Shown: piece by piece, positions 9,707 through 19,172 of the stretch
Layout of the letters: each line of letters begins with the position of its first letter
How positions within the stretch are numbered: position 1 is the stretch's first letter
DNA from: Cydia pomonella
Taxonomy: Eukaryota; Arthropoda; Insecta; Lepidoptera; Tortricidae
Direction: 5' to 3'
DNA: 64,000 bases
NCBI RefSeq assembly: GCF_033807575.1
Contig: NC_084720.1
Coordinates: 18,483,570-18,547,569 of the forward strand
Position numbers and translations under genes: made by a program
The notes under the pieces: model-generated
What the model saw: only the letters and a program-made list of their open reading frames with translations
Told to the model about the DNA's origin: nothing
Database searches by the model: none

Positions 9707-10336
9707 GAACGCATTGGGTAAAGGAAAACTATATAAGACCGCGATTAGACCCGCCATACTCCATGGTTCAGAATGCTGGGCCACTACTAAACAACACCTA
9801 AACAAACTCCATTCTGCAGAAATGCGCATGTTAAGATGGTCGGCGGGCGTCACTCTAATGGATAAAGTAAGGAACGAATACGTCAGAGGCAGCTTTAAAG
9901 TCGCTCCTATTAACGAGAAAGTTATTGAAAAACGCCTTAGGCCGGTTGTAGATGTCCGGTGTTTTCGCCGGACAATTGTCCGGGTTAGGCGACGATGTCT
10001 GGTTTTCTTGGGTGTAGCTGTCGGTAGCCATGTACAAAACCGGACGTAGTCGCGTAACACGGTCCGGTTTCCGGCGAAAACACCGGACATCTACAACCGG
10101 CCTTAGATGGTACGGACATATACAAAGACGACCCGAAGACCATATCGTCAAAACAGCCTTAAACTTGCCGACGACGAAGCGTGGAAGCGGAAGGCCCCCC
10201 GCCACTTGGTTGACGACGGTCCAAAAAGACCTTATAGTACAAAAGATCGACAAGAACCTAACCAGGAATCGTGCCACCTGGAGGCTTAGGACAAGGAAGG
10301 CCGACCCCAAATAGGGATAAAGGTCCAGGATGATGA
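9707..10336 (+). mobile_element. RTE-type LINE C-terminal fragment, split by a MITE
   Basis: The first part encodes YKTAIRPAILHGSECWATTK and EMRMLRWSAGVT, the second WYGHIQRRPEDHIVKTAL, GRPPATW and RTRKADPK. This is the conserved end of the RTE-type reverse transcriptase ORF. The tail ends in GATGATGA. The fragment lacks the RT catalytic core, so it is a 5'-truncated insertion. The element at 9940-10102 breaks the frame between the codons for KRL and RWYGH. Confidence 0.8.
9940..10102. mobile_element. 163-bp MITE, 33-bp perfect TIRs, TTA target duplication (PIF/Harbinger-type)
   Basis: The ends start GGCCGGTTGTAGATGTCCGG and are exact reverse complements for 33 bp. TTA lies directly on both sides (9937-9939 and 10103-10105). 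A 3-bp TWA duplication is typical of PIF/Harbinger elements. The interior has no transposase. It is inserted in the RTE fragment. Confidence 0.9.
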
Positions 10337-10369
10337 ATTCGTATTGTAAAAAACCTAAAGCAAGAACCA

Positions 10370-10612
10370 AAATAAACAAAGATAATAAATATTATATGAC
10401 ATTCTTACACAGATTGACTAAGTCCCACAGAAAACTCAATAAAGCTAGAGTCGTGAGTAATACTTACTCAGATAATGATATATAATGTACAAATACATAA
10501 ATACATAGAAAACACCCAAGACTCAGGATCAAATATCCGTGCTCATCACACAAACAAATGCCCTTACCGGATTTGGAACCCAGGACCATCGGCTTCATAG
10601 GCACGACTGGTC
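10370..10612 (-). mobile_element. tRNA-derived SINE, family 1
   Basis: On the minus strand it starts with the tRNA-like head (GACCAGTCGTGCC, then a B-box variant GGTTCCAAATCC). The body has the conserved 'TGTGATGAGCACGGATATTTG' idea, the A+T-rich centre and the end CTGTGGGACTTAGTCAATC. It matches the family 1 copies at 17772 and 27036. Confidence 0.75.
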
Positions 10613-11089
10613 ATCAAAACTATGCTACAGTATTTTTTTTTAAGTCGGGCGAATCAGTTGATTATTTGCCATCGAAATGCTATAAAAAATCTTGGTAGGT
10701 ACGAGTATGCAACTTTTGAAGGTAAAAAAATCGTTTTGTCATCTTACAGAAAAGTTATGATGACAATGCTATTTTAAAGTAATTTCATGGTTGAAAACCA
10801 TCAGTGAACTGTCGAGGATAACTTACAGGGTCATTTTGAGGGGCAATGAACGCATAAATATAAGGAAAATATGGTTTGTTGTATGTACGTCTTATCAACC
10901 CCGAAATTGCGAAAAAATATTGGCTTTTTTATACATTTTGGCTGATCAGGCTGCGTAGACATAATGCCAATTCACGCTCCGTAGCGTAGCGTAGTTATCT
11001 AGTATTTTTTGCGGTAGCCCCTATAGGGAGCGTGCATGAACTGTAGGAGGCAGCACAGGAGCTGTCAGATTTTTGGCGCGAGGCGTAAA
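10613..11089. other. no gene seen
   Basis: A short stretch at about 10890-10950 (CCCCGAAATTGCGAAAAAAT, TACATTTTGGCTGATCAGG) resembles an arm of the MITE at 11681. The rest is unassigned. Confidence 0.4.
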
Positions 11090-11262
11090 TGTGATGTTTA
11101 TTGTTCCGGTGTGCATAGTAGATGGCAGAATCTACTATGCAAGAAAACACGTGACGTGTAAATGTAAATGTTTATTGTTCCGATTCAGGCCATAAGATGG
11201 CAGACCCTCCAACGCGCACGGCCCCTATATCCCAACCTAGAGAAACTAGGCCTTATTAGAAT
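11090..11262 (-). mobile_element. LINE 3' end, partly duplicated
   Basis: On the minus strand the segment reads GGTCTGCCATCTTATGGCC, then CGGAACAATAAACATTTACA, a polyadenylation-like ending. A second, diverged copy of the last ~65 bp lies beside it at 11094-11160. Confidence 0.45.
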
Positions 11263-11680
11263 TAGTCCAGTTTCCTGCCAGAAACGCTGTTTATACAAGA
11301 AGATGTAGAAGATGGTACGTTACCAATTTATTATGATACATGCATCCTTTTATATTGGCTCTAGCATACTCTACTGATATCTAGTTTGCGTCGGGAACAA
11401 CGACATCTTTGGTATACTTTGACCAACAAACTAACCAGATGCGAAGCGACAGATTTTCGTGTTGCAGACTAGGATAGGTACGCTCTTTTTTTTAAAGAAA
11501 CACTTTCGGAGGGCCTACCGACTTAGACCGTATAAGGTCTTCGTTTTGAGATAGAAACGAATATTAAGAAAACTAGAGGAGCCAAAGAGATTCATGCTGT
11601 CTTCCGGACCAGGCCATATTAGAAGCTGAAAAATAGTTTTTTGTTCTAGCAATCAAAGTGAAAAGCATAGTATATTAAGT

Positions 11681-11898
11681 CACCTGCAACAATTTAGGTA
11701 TTACTGAGCAACTTTTACTATGGGACCAACCCTGAAATCGCAAAAAAAATGTTGGCTTCTTCATACATTTTGGCTGTCATACCGTGACATTTTCTATGGG
11801 AGAGAAATCTTGTTTTTTTCGCGATTTCGGGATAGGTCCAATATTAAAAGTTGTATACTATGACCTATATATTTAGCCCGTAAATTATTGCAGGTGAC
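11681..11898. mobile_element. foldback MITE flanked by TTAA
   Basis: The arms GTCACCTGCAACAATTT and AAATTATTGCAGGTGAC are inverted repeats, and similarity continues inward (TTTTACTATGGGACCAACCC versus its complement) for about 65 bp. TTAA is present on both outer sides, the target used by piggyBac-type elements. Half copies lie at 16789-16925 and near 8930. Confidence 0.7.
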
Positions 11899-11921
11899 TT
11901 AATAAACATTCTGTATAACTT

Positions 11922-12030
11922 GGGCATATTTATCGGCCATTTGCTCATTTTATCTTCGATCATCGGTCCTCGCTTACGCTAGCGAATCGATAAATTGCCT
12001 CGGATGAAATGGCTTACTTTAGGTATGCCC
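11922..12030. mobile_element. small palindromic MITE
   Basis: The ends GGGCATATTTATCGGCCATT and (complement) GGGCATACC...GCCATTTCATC form imperfect inverted repeats over about 30 bp in a 109-bp segment. No clear target duplication was seen. Confidence 0.45.
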
Positions 12031-12055
12031 TTTTTGTATCATCTACTGTTTAGAT

Positions 12056-12140
12056 ATAAGATAGAATAATATATCTTTATTGGCACACCTCGGTAAAAGA
12101 TACAGCGTAAAAAAAAAACAAATGATTAGTGATAGAGGCA
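12056..12140 (-). mobile_element. LINE 3' tail fragment
   Basis: The stretch ATATCTTTATTGGCACACCT is, on the minus strand, a 3' end with an AATAAAGATAT signal. It is short and was classed by pattern only. Confidence 0.35.
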
Positions 12141-13189
12141 AACAAAGCGTCTTAGGCGGTCGGCGGGGGTTTAGTATTCGTAATCAAGTTTATTTCACAA
12201 ACAAACATAGAATTTGAAATGCCAGTTGAAAATATATTCCAGTACAGCTCGACTATAAACTCCTCATCAAAACTTCGTTATCCCCTTTAAAAAGAAAGAC
12301 ATGTTTTGTTCAAAAAAACCGTAAATTTGCCTGTCACTATCGTACCTCCATCCTGCAAGCGGACACCATCCTTAATACTTATAAAATACGGTTTAAATTT
12401 GACTTGGTAAGTATATTTTTAAACAATGCTTCAATTTCAGAACTTTTATAAACAAGTATTGCCCAAAAGCAAAAGTCCTTAAGTAAAGAAGTTATAAATT
12501 CACGAAGTTAATTTGCGTTGAAGATAATATGGACAGGGTATTGCTTAATTTTTTCTGGGAAAAATGGGTAACTTTTTTCTTGTTGTCAGGCGTTCTTCAT
12601 TTAAAATGGCAGTAAAACGTCCCGGGGAAATTGTTTTGACACCGCTTCTAATATTACACTAGGGGGCGTTCACACTAAAGTACGCATAGCTAAAATAAAC
12701 TACCAAGTGCGTGTCGGGCCACGCATAATGGAGGGTTATATACCTACATAAGACGTAAATAGCTATACCAGCAAAACGCCTTCCCGGCACGTAAGTCATT
12801 TTAATATATATAATTATATTATTAGTAAGGCATAACGAAAAAGCTTTTTCGTCATCTCACAATTATATCGTCTTATATCCGGTTATAAAAATTATCGTTT
12901 CCAATTCATTGCCCATTGTTAATGCCCACACTTTTTTATAGGTTTTCGTTAAAAAACAATTTCCGACCAATCTTGTGAACATTATCTTGGCCTTTATGGA
13001 TTAAGAAACGATTTCAATTTAGATTAAAGATGTAACTATAACATTAAGAGACATGTCAGTCGTCGTGTCTTGTTCAAACCGGGGGTCATAAATACAACAA
13101 GTTTCTATTATAAGTACTATCAAAAACGGGGTATATGAAATAAGTAATTATTTCATATAATTTTACTTTGAGCAGCATTTTCACCTCCA
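12141..13189. other. no gene seen
   Basis: About 1 kb without a recognisable frame, SINE box pair or inverted repeat. Composition is A+T-rich throughout. Confidence 0.4.
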
Positions 13190-13330
13190 AATGTTTTTTT
13201 TAATGATACAGGAGGCAAACGAGCAGACCGATCACCTGATGGTAAGCGATTACCGCCGCCCATGGACACCTGCAACACGAGAGGGGTTGTAAGTGCGTTG
13301 CCGGCCTTTAAGATGGGAATACGCTCTTTT
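13190..13330 (-). mobile_element. LINE 3' end (GATCACCTGATGGTAAG family)
   Basis: The stretch GAGGCAAACGAGCAGACC, GATCACCTGATGGTAAGCG and TGCAACACGAGAGGGGTTG is the reverse complement of a common lepidopteran LINE 3' end. A T run at 13194-13202 marks the A tail on the minus strand. Smaller pieces occur near 22580 and 56880. Confidence 0.6.
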
Positions 13331-13409
13331 CTTTGTAGTAGTCATATTTTCGATGACATCTTCAAACCTAGTCTATTATTAAAATACTGACAATATATGG
13401 CTATATGTA

Positions 13410-13412
<3 letters not shown>

Positions 13413-13466
<54 letters not shown>
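13413..13466. repeat. (AT)n microsatellite
   Basis: About 27 uninterrupted AT units. Confidence 0.95.
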
Positions 13467-13467
<1 letters not shown>

Positions 13468-13504
13468 CTCCTTGCACTACCTGTTGACTTTTGTATGAGT
13501 TCGA

Positions 13505-13669
13505 AATTTCCTGCTACCTAAAGGTTGTCGGGAAGAGATCGCTTTTTAGCGATAAGACCGCCTGTTGTTACCTGGTTCTATTTTCCTTTAAAATTCATTT
13601 GTAGTTTTACATGTATGTAAAATGTATAATTGTTGGTGCAATAAAGAATATTTACTTACTTACTTACTA
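13505..13669 (+). mobile_element. LINE 3' end with (ACTT)n tail
   Basis: The sequence GAAGAGATCGCTTTTTAGCG, GACCGCCTGTTGTTACC, then GCAATAAAGAATATTTACTT and repeated ACTT is a LINE 3' UTR with a simple-sequence tail. Minus-strand relatives are at 31076-31271 and 29627-29800, and a plus-strand one at 63905. Confidence 0.7.
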
Positions 13670-13673
13670 TATA

Positions 13674-14145
13674 CACCGTGTTTTTATTGAATTGCGTTAA
13701 CTCCGGGGTTTCGGTAAGTACGTTTAAGGAAACTAAATGGCATAGTTAATTAAAAAAAAAAAAAAAAGTTTTTTTTTTTACTCTTTTTATTTTTATAAAA
13801 AGTAACTAAATGTTGCATATAGCGTTGTTGTAACACGGGCATTACATTTAACTCAACCAAACAATTGAAAACTGTGACATATCAATGTCATTTCTAACAT
13901 CGATCGTCCGAGATAGTACGTTAGGTTAGTAGCAAATGTATGAACTCGCACTAAACACTAATCAATAAGTAAACAGGCCCTAAGGCAAGTGTACACGCTC
14001 GTAAGGGCCTTATAATATAAAAATTTATGATTGATTATCTCCGAAATGGAGTTAGTTAGAATATCGGTATCTTTGAGAAAGTTACTTAATTTAAGCTCAG
14101 GAATGCACCCTCGAAATTAACGCAAATCAAAAAAAAAACACGGTG
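13674..14145. mobile_element. mariner-type MITE, CACCGTGTTTTT termini
   Basis: The ends CACCGTGTTTTTATTGAATT and its near-complement (AAACACGGTG) are inverted repeats of about 30 bp, both with TTGCGTTAA-like inner parts. TATA/TA flanks both sides, suggesting a TA duplication. No transposase is present. A related left end occurs at 39500. Confidence 0.7.
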
Positions 14146-14149
14146 TATA

Positions 14150-14520
14150 TCTGTCTTGTAATGTGGTAATTATTTATTTTATGATTTATATTATGTAATA
14201 TTGACCATTGACTTAATGTATGCGTTTTTCATGTCACTATATAAGGTGTAACAAAAATAGCGGGGATTCGTTTAAGGGAATATTCGTTTATTAGGAAAAA
14301 GTAGAAGAAAACAATATTGACGTGATTTTTTCCCCCATAGGGGGTTGGCCGACTTGGACGACTTGCCCCATAGAAAAAAAAATTTTTTTCCGCGTCAATT
14401 TTTTTTGTTATTCTACTTTTTTTCTAATTTAAAACACGATGCCTTAAATGGAACCCTATTTTTTTTACACCTTGTATGATATTACTGTAACTGTTGTTTG
14501 ACTTGTGAAAGGACCTGCAT
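14150..14520 (+). mobile_element. LINE 3' end, interrupted by a MITE
   Basis: The parts 14150-14242 (TTTTTCATGTCACTATA) and 14477-14520 (TGATATTACTGTAACTG, TGACTTGTGAAAGG) together match 48430-48600. The gap is filled by the element at 14243-14474. Confidence 0.6.
14243..14474. mobile_element. MITE with AAGGTGTAAC termini, TA target
   Basis: The ends AAGGTGTAACAAAAATAG and (complement) AAGGTGTAAAAAAAATAG form inverted repeats. TA flanks both sides. It is inserted at a TA inside the LINE tail at 14150-14520, and the uninterrupted version is seen at 48530. Confidence 0.75.
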
Positions 14521-14571
14521 AAAACGGACTAATCCCAATGGACAAGTTTCCCCTCTTAGAAGTTCAGGTGG

Positions 14572-14945
14572 CAGTTTTTTTTTTTTTTTATACTACGTCG
14601 GTGGCAAACAAGCATACGGCCCGCCTGATGGTAAGCAGTCTCCGTAGCCTATGTACGCCTGCAACTCCAGAGGAGTTACATGCGCGTTGCCGACCCTAAA
14701 CCCGCCCCCCCCCCCTCGTTGAGCTCTGGCAACCTTACTCACCGGCAGGAACACAACACTATGAGTAGGGTCTAGTGTTATTTGGCTGCTGTTTTCTGTA
14801 AGGTGGAGGTACTTCCCCAGTTGGGCTCTGCTCTAGATCTGGAATGACATCCACTGGCTGTGCCCTACCACACAAAGCGAGATGACATTCACAATGCCCA
14901 TACCTCTCTTTTGGACGTAGTTTAAGGACGTACCCGGGTCCAAAA
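14572..14945 (-). mobile_element. LINE 3' terminal repeat, copy A
   Basis: A T run on the left followed by ACTACGTCGGTGGCAAACAA, GGCCCGCCTGATGGTAAGC and TGCAACTCCAGAGGAGTTAC marks a minus-strand 3' end with an A tail. The body goes on to AACACTAGACCCTACTCAT (minus strand). Other copies are at 15685, 20686, 52366 and 57428. In the 52366 copy the same tail follows LINE coding sequence, which supports a LINE origin. Confidence 0.7.
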
Positions 14946-15061
14946 CCAAGAGAGGGTCTCGCAAGAGTCATTGCTTGTGTAAATTCTTGGTTCTTTTGCA
15001 ATAAAGCACAATTTATTAATAAAAAAACACCTAAATAGGGAACCAAATCAACTTTGAGGCA

Positions 15062-15450
15062 GTGAGAAAACACCCCAGAAGTGCGGACGGTCTTCTCATG
15101 CGCCACACATCCCAATCTTCAGCGACCCTTCTGGCCTCGCTCCAGTTCAGTCGCGCGACCGCTGGTAGCTCACTCTCGACGGACCGTCGTCAAGAATGTA
15201 CAGGACGCCTGCACGGCAACCGTCCGGCGGTTTCCATTCCAGCTGAAAGTGATGGACGCGTTATACATTTCCCTCCTTCGAATAGTATGGTCTATCCATC
15301 GCCATTTCCATGTCGCGATTTCTAGGTGTTTAACGGCATATACCCTACAAGTCTTCGTTTCGTATCGTGTTGGCCAGAAAACGAAATCGGTCAAAGACTT
15401 TAAGCTCAAAGTGGTGGGTCTCTTCAAATATGGCGTCAAAAAGAGAATGT
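15062..15450 (-). mobile_element. LINE C-terminal fragment
   Basis: The minus strand encodes WKWRWIDHTIRR, ITFSWNGNRRT and LNWSEARRVAEDWDVWR. This follows the W.W.GHT.R..L.WN....W..A...A.D...WR pattern seen at the end of several LINE ORFs. It is degenerate and lacks the RT core. Confidence 0.65.
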
Positions 15451-15539
15451 GAGCGTCACTGTAACCAACGCCTTATAGCCCGAGGTGCGTTCGTCATTTC
15501 GCCGAGTTTTTTACGATCCACCCGAAACTCGGAGTTAAT

Positions 15540-15670
15540 CAAGTGGGATACCCGGTAATGCGCACAAAACTGTTTTAATTAAGGATCTATTACACTCTGC
15601 TCTGTTAAGAATCTCCTTTGTGACGAGTTTTTGATGTGGTCATTTTCATTTGTATTTTTTGAGTTGTTTC
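15540..15670. repeat. duplicated spacer repeat, copy 1
   Basis: The stretch GTGGGATACCCGGTAATG, AACTGTTTTAATTAAGG and TTTTTGATGTGGTCATTTTC matches 16140-16290 in order. Each copy is linked to a copy of the LINE 3' repeat, so the two units look like parts of a larger duplicated block. Confidence 0.55.
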
Positions 15671-15684
15671 TACCAAAACACAGG

Positions 15685-16025
15685 GATTTTTTTTTATACT
15701 ACGTCGATGGCAAACAAGCATAAGGCCCGCTTGATGGTAAGCAGTCTCCGTAGCCTATGTACGCCGGCAACTCCAGAGGAGTTACATGCGCGTTGCCGAC
15801 CCTAACACTCCGCCACCTCGCTGAGCTTTGGCAACCTTACTCACCGGCAGGAAGACAACACTATGAGTAGGGTCTAGTTTTATTTGGCTGCGGATTTCTG
15901 TAAGGTTCCCCAGTTGGGCTCTGCTCTAGATCTGGAATGACATCTGCTGTGCTGTGCCCTACCAAACAAAGCGAGATGACATGCCCATATCTCTCTTTTG
16001 CACGTAGTTTAAGGACGTACCGGGT
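15685..16025 (-). mobile_element. LINE 3' terminal repeat, copy B
   Basis: It matches 14572-14945 along its length with small deletions (for example near 15900). The left T run (15688-15697) marks the tail. Copies A and B are separated by another LINE fragment and spacer repeat. Confidence 0.7.
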
Positions 16026-16139
16026 TCCATTTACGAACGGAAAACAGAAAAGGTTTTTGAATTTGATCTGTCTTTGCTAAGTGGACAATGTTTTCAATCT
16101 TGACTCGACATGAATATACATACAAGCGTTTTATACCTA

Positions 16140-16340
16140 AGTGGTATCCCACGGGGTATCCCCCGTAATGGGCACGAAACGGTTTTAATTAAGGCTCTGC
16201 TGTATTCTCCTCTGTTAAGAATTTTATTACTCGAACGTGCGATTTGCTGGTGTGAAGGGTTTTTGATGAGGTCATTTTCATTCGTTTTTTTTTTGTCAGT
16301 TTTTTTATAAGGCAAAACAGGAGAAAAACAGTAGTTATAT
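16140..16340. repeat. duplicated spacer repeat, copy 2
   Basis: It pairs with 15540-15670 (ATCCCCCGTAATGGGCACG, ACGGTTTTAATTAAGGC, TTTTTGATGAGGTCATTTTC). Confidence 0.55.
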
Positions 16341-16344
16341 TTTT

Positions 16345-16590
16345 TGTGGCTATCAGAAATTGTGGGAGAGGATCGTGAGAAGAGCGTATGTGGGGCACCC
16401 GGGTGGAAAACGTCCGTCTGGGCGTCCCAGATACCGCTGGAGTGACGAAGTCCTAAAAGACCTGTTCGCCCTCGGAATACCCAACTGGCGTGAAGTGGCG
16501 CAGGATAGGGCAGAGTGGCGCTCTCTTGTGTCAGAGGCCAAGATCCTGTTTGGGTCACTGAGCCAGTGAAGAAGAAGAAGAAGCAGAAAT
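16345..16590 (+). mobile_element. LINE C-terminal fragment with (GAA)n tail
   Basis: The frame encodes RPSGRPRYRWSDEV and IPNWREVAQDRAEWRSLV, then SEAKILFGSLSQ and stop, followed by GAAGAAGAAGAAG. The same C-terminal domain is seen at 53878, 59125, 60243 and 19047. The start is truncated and there is no RT core. Confidence 0.75.
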
Positions 16591-16788
16591 TGTAGTATTG
16601 TACAAGGTTGGTAGATAACGGATGTTCTAGAATTTGACAATTCTTTGCTTGTAGTGTTGTAGCTATTGGGATGTCTGCTGTTTTTTTTTTACTAATACGT
16701 AATGCAATGCAATATGTAATGCAATAATATAATATGTGTAATTTAATAATATGTAATGCGTAGCTAATGTAGTCGTAGCTGTTTATTT

Positions 16789-16925
16789 AGTTACCTGCAA
16801 TAATTTACAAAATGAATATATAGGTCATACTGAGCAACTTTTACTATGGGACCAATCCCGAAATCGCGAAAAAAAATTTACTCTCCCATAGAAAATGTCA
16901 AGGTTAGATAGCCAAAATGTTAACA
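16789..16925. mobile_element. half copy of the TTAA MITE
   Basis: The stretch TACCTGCAATAATTTACA, ACTGAGCAACTTTTACTATG and CCCGAAATCGCGAAAAAA matches the left arm of 11681-11898. The right arm is missing. Confidence 0.55.
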
Positions 16926-17054
16926 TATTCACCGCTGAAGCTACGTTCGTATCGTTACGTTGTAGCGGATAGCACGGATTTCCCGGTATGTGGCGGAAAA
17001 TCTTCGTAGAGACAAAACTACAACGCGTCGTGGCTAGCGTGGGTTACACATGTT

Positions 17055-17118
17055 GTTTGGTTATCGATCTTTTAAAGATATTTCCAAGATCTTAAACGTG
17101 TCTTAATCGAATCGGGCT
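17055..17118. mobile_element. arm of the 42253-42523 MITE
   Basis: TTATCGATCTTTTAAAGAT and AAGATCTTAAACGTGTCTTA match 42455-42510. The ending AATCGGGCTG fits the terminus of that element. Confidence 0.5.
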
Positions 17119-17322
17119 GTTAGTATCTGTCAACAAGCGTAGACAGTTCCTATAAAAAGCTCGTATCTCTGGTATTGTCTATGGTTAGTTAATAAAAAAA
17201 TTTCTAAGCAAAAGGTAGGTCCTACGCTAACCACCGTTTACAGGTTTATCCGTATTTAATTTACACACTGTATACATAAATTATAAACTAAAAATAAAAG
17301 TCATACACTAAAGAAAAAAACC

Positions 17323-17430
17323 GATGACCGGCCTAGTGGTTAGAAAGTGAGCCGACTAAACTGAAAACGCTGTCCCGATTCCAGCCCCGTCCAGATCGGC
17401 CACCAGAGACCATGGTCACTTTTACTTCAT
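17323..17430 (+). repeat. possible tRNA-derived SINE head
   Basis: CCGGCCTAGTGGTTAGAAAG resembles an A box and GATTCCAGCCCC a B box about 50 bp later, the spacing of a pol III promoter. Only one copy was seen, so this is tentative. Confidence 0.35.
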
Positions 17431-17770
17431 ATAACATTGATTTCAGGTTATAACGAACAAAACTCATCAAAAGTAACTAATCAAAACATAACAACATACT
17501 AATAACAATATCAACCACGATGAACCCAAGTTTCTTTCAAAGAACGAAACCGGTAACTTCGCAACGAGCCCAAGTTGTACCGGATTGGCAAATCGGTTGA
17601 GTAGTTCCCGAGATTTTCGGTAACAAACTCACCAACTCTCTGTGCCTTAATAATATTGCTTGGCGAGTACCGGCAGCGACGAAAATATTAAATTGATTCG
17701 ATTGTATTAGTAAATATTTGAAAAAAATCGGCCAAGAGCAAGTTTTTGGAACTCAGTGGAAGATTTTTAG
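17431..17770. other. no gene seen
   Basis: No frame, inverted repeat or known tail was recognised here. Confidence 0.4.
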
Positions 17771-17771
17771 G

Positions 17772-18050
17772 ACCGGTTTGGCTTAGTGGGTAGTGACACT
17801 AGTGACTCTGCCTACGAAGCTGATGGTCCCGGGTTCAAATCCTGGTAAGGGCATTTATTCGTGTGATGAGCATGGATATTTGTTCCTGAGTCATGGTTGT
17901 TTCCTATTTATTTAAGTATTTGTAAATATTTATATATTATATATATCGTTGTCTATGTACCCTCAACACAAGCCTTATTGAGCTTACTGTGGGACTTAGT
18001 CAATTTGTGTAATATTTATTTAATAAATAAATAAATATTATAGGACAGTA
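17772..18050 (+). mobile_element. tRNA-derived SINE, family 1, best copy
   Basis: The head has TTGGCTTAGTGGGTAG (A box) and GGTTCAAATCC at 17832-17842 (B box). A body follows with TGTGATGAGCATGGATATTT, CGTTGTCTATGTACCCTCAA and CTGTGGGACTTAGTCAATTT, and a (TAAA)n-type tail. At least nine family members lie in this window. It depends on a LINE reverse transcriptase for movement. Confidence 0.85.
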
Positions 18051-18490
18051 TTTATTTATACGGTGAAATTGCGCTTATTATGTACAGAATAGGGTACCCT
18101 ATCCTCTAAATTTAATCGAAAGAGCGAAGAAAAATCGACATTAAAATAAAAATGGACCCATTCAACATAATACAGGGGTCATACTATAATGGATCTCTTA
18201 AGGCGACGTGTAGGAATAGCGACCCTGTTTATTAGTGTAGATAATACGTAAAGGCTCGGCAAAGTTCTCCTCGACTTAAACCAAACTAATAATTTTAAGT
18301 GCGGGACACGGTGTATTGAATGGGGGAGAAGAATTATGCTTGTATCTTAGTTTAAGTAGTGAAGTCAGATATTAATGTAAAATATATACTTAATACGTCA
18401 ATGTTAAGAGGAAATATAAAAAGACATTCTGATAAAAAACTAAAACTAGAAATAAACCTAAAAATTAAGAAATATATACTTACTAAATTA
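18051..18490. other. no gene seen
   Basis: A+T-rich spacer without a recognisable feature. Confidence 0.4.
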
Positions 18491-18778
18491 ATTTTCAACA
18501 AACAGAAACGTCTGTGAACGATGCTATTAAGCTTAGAATAAATTTAAAAGTGGAAAAATTACTGTCTTGGGTTAGACTTGAACTCACGGCCTCTGGATCG
18601 ATACTCCAGTGCTCTGCCATCTAAACCACCAAGACCTCATCCATAGCCAGCAAATTTTCCACCATATGGGTCTAGGGGACCCTAGCGACATCTACCGTAA
18701 GAATGTTACACTTCTTAGACGGCTACCGGAGTTCCAAGTCATATTGGGAATTCTCCAGTAACGATGTGCTACCCATAC
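18490..18778 (-). repeat. tRNA-like repeat, copy 1 (decayed cloverleaf at 18564-18635)
   Basis: The minus strand holds a 72-nt tRNA-like sequence that keeps the acceptor stem GTCTTGG/CCAAGAC and the anticodon stem, but has weak D and T stems. Flanking sequence (ATGCTATTAAGCTTAGAATA, ATTTAAAAGTGGAAAAATTA on plus) is shared with copy 2. Confidence 0.7.
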
Positions 18779-18978
18779 TAAATTAATTTTTAACAAGCAG
18801 AAACGTCTGCGAAAGATGCTATTAAGCTTAGAATAAATTTAAAAGTGGAAAAATTACTGTCTTGGGTGAGACTTGAACTCACGGCCTCTGGATCGATACT
18901 CCAGTGCTCTGCCATCTGAGCCACCAAGACCTCATCCATAGGCAGCCCACCCCTAATACAGGACACCCAAAACGGGAA
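18779..18978 (-). repeat. tRNA-like repeat, copy 2
   Basis: It repeats the layout of copy 1 about 290 bp further on and contains the intact cloverleaf at 18859-18930. It ends near the inverted piece at 18979. Confidence 0.75.
18859..18930 (-). tRNA. tRNA-like cloverleaf, anticodon ATC, probably a SINE head
   Basis: All stems pair perfectly: acceptor GTCTTGG/CCAAGAC, D stem GCTC/GAGC with loop AGATGGCA, anticodon stem CTGGA/TCCAG with loop GTATCGA, a five-base variable loop, T stem GTGAG/CTCAC with loop TTCAAGT. The total is 72 nt with A as discriminator. The anticodon would be ATC (Asp, GAT codon), whereas tRNA-Asp normally uses GTC. The loop base before the T is G, which is unusual. The sequence is one of three copies here, so it is more likely a tRNA-derived repeat than a working tRNA gene. 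Confidence 0.4.
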
Positions 18979-19030
18979 GGTCTCACCCAAGACAGTAATT
19001 TTTCCACTTTTAAATTTATTCTAAGCTTAA
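18979..19030 (+). repeat. tRNA-like repeat, inverted 3' fragment
   Basis: It starts in the T arm (GTCTCACCCAAGACAGTAAT) and runs through TTTTTCCACTTTTAAATTTA, the reverse complement of 18821-18866. With copy 2 it makes a large inverted repeat. Confidence 0.65.
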
Positions 19031-19046
19031 TATACTTACTAGTTTG

Positions 19047-19172
19047 GCGCAATGATCATTAATGAGTCTTGGTCTCCAACAAAAGAGTACGCCATTTTAC
19101 TCGGTCCTGCGCGGATTCACGCCAGTTTTCACTTACGACGCCGAGCTCGTGGAGATCTACCTCCACTCTCAC
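19047..19172 (-). mobile_element. LINE C-terminal fragment
   Basis: The minus strand encodes NWRESAQDRVKWRTLLLE, matching the NWREVAQDR.EWR motif of the 16345 and 53878 fragments. Stops occur near its end. Confidence 0.65.

Noticed and set aside
14759..15115. 118-codon minus frame with a PDLEQSPTGEVPPPYRK stretch
   Set aside because: The stretch recurs at 57592-57777 because both lie in copies of the same LINE 3' repeat; frame conservation is not maintained across the copies.
16094..16640. Minus-strand frames of 154 and 95 codons
   Set aside because: They lie opposite the LINE fragment at 16345 and have no recognisable domain.
18790..18990. 66-codon minus frame reading through the tRNA-like repeat
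   Set aside because: It is the translation of a structured tRNA-like sequence, which recurs as a repeat.
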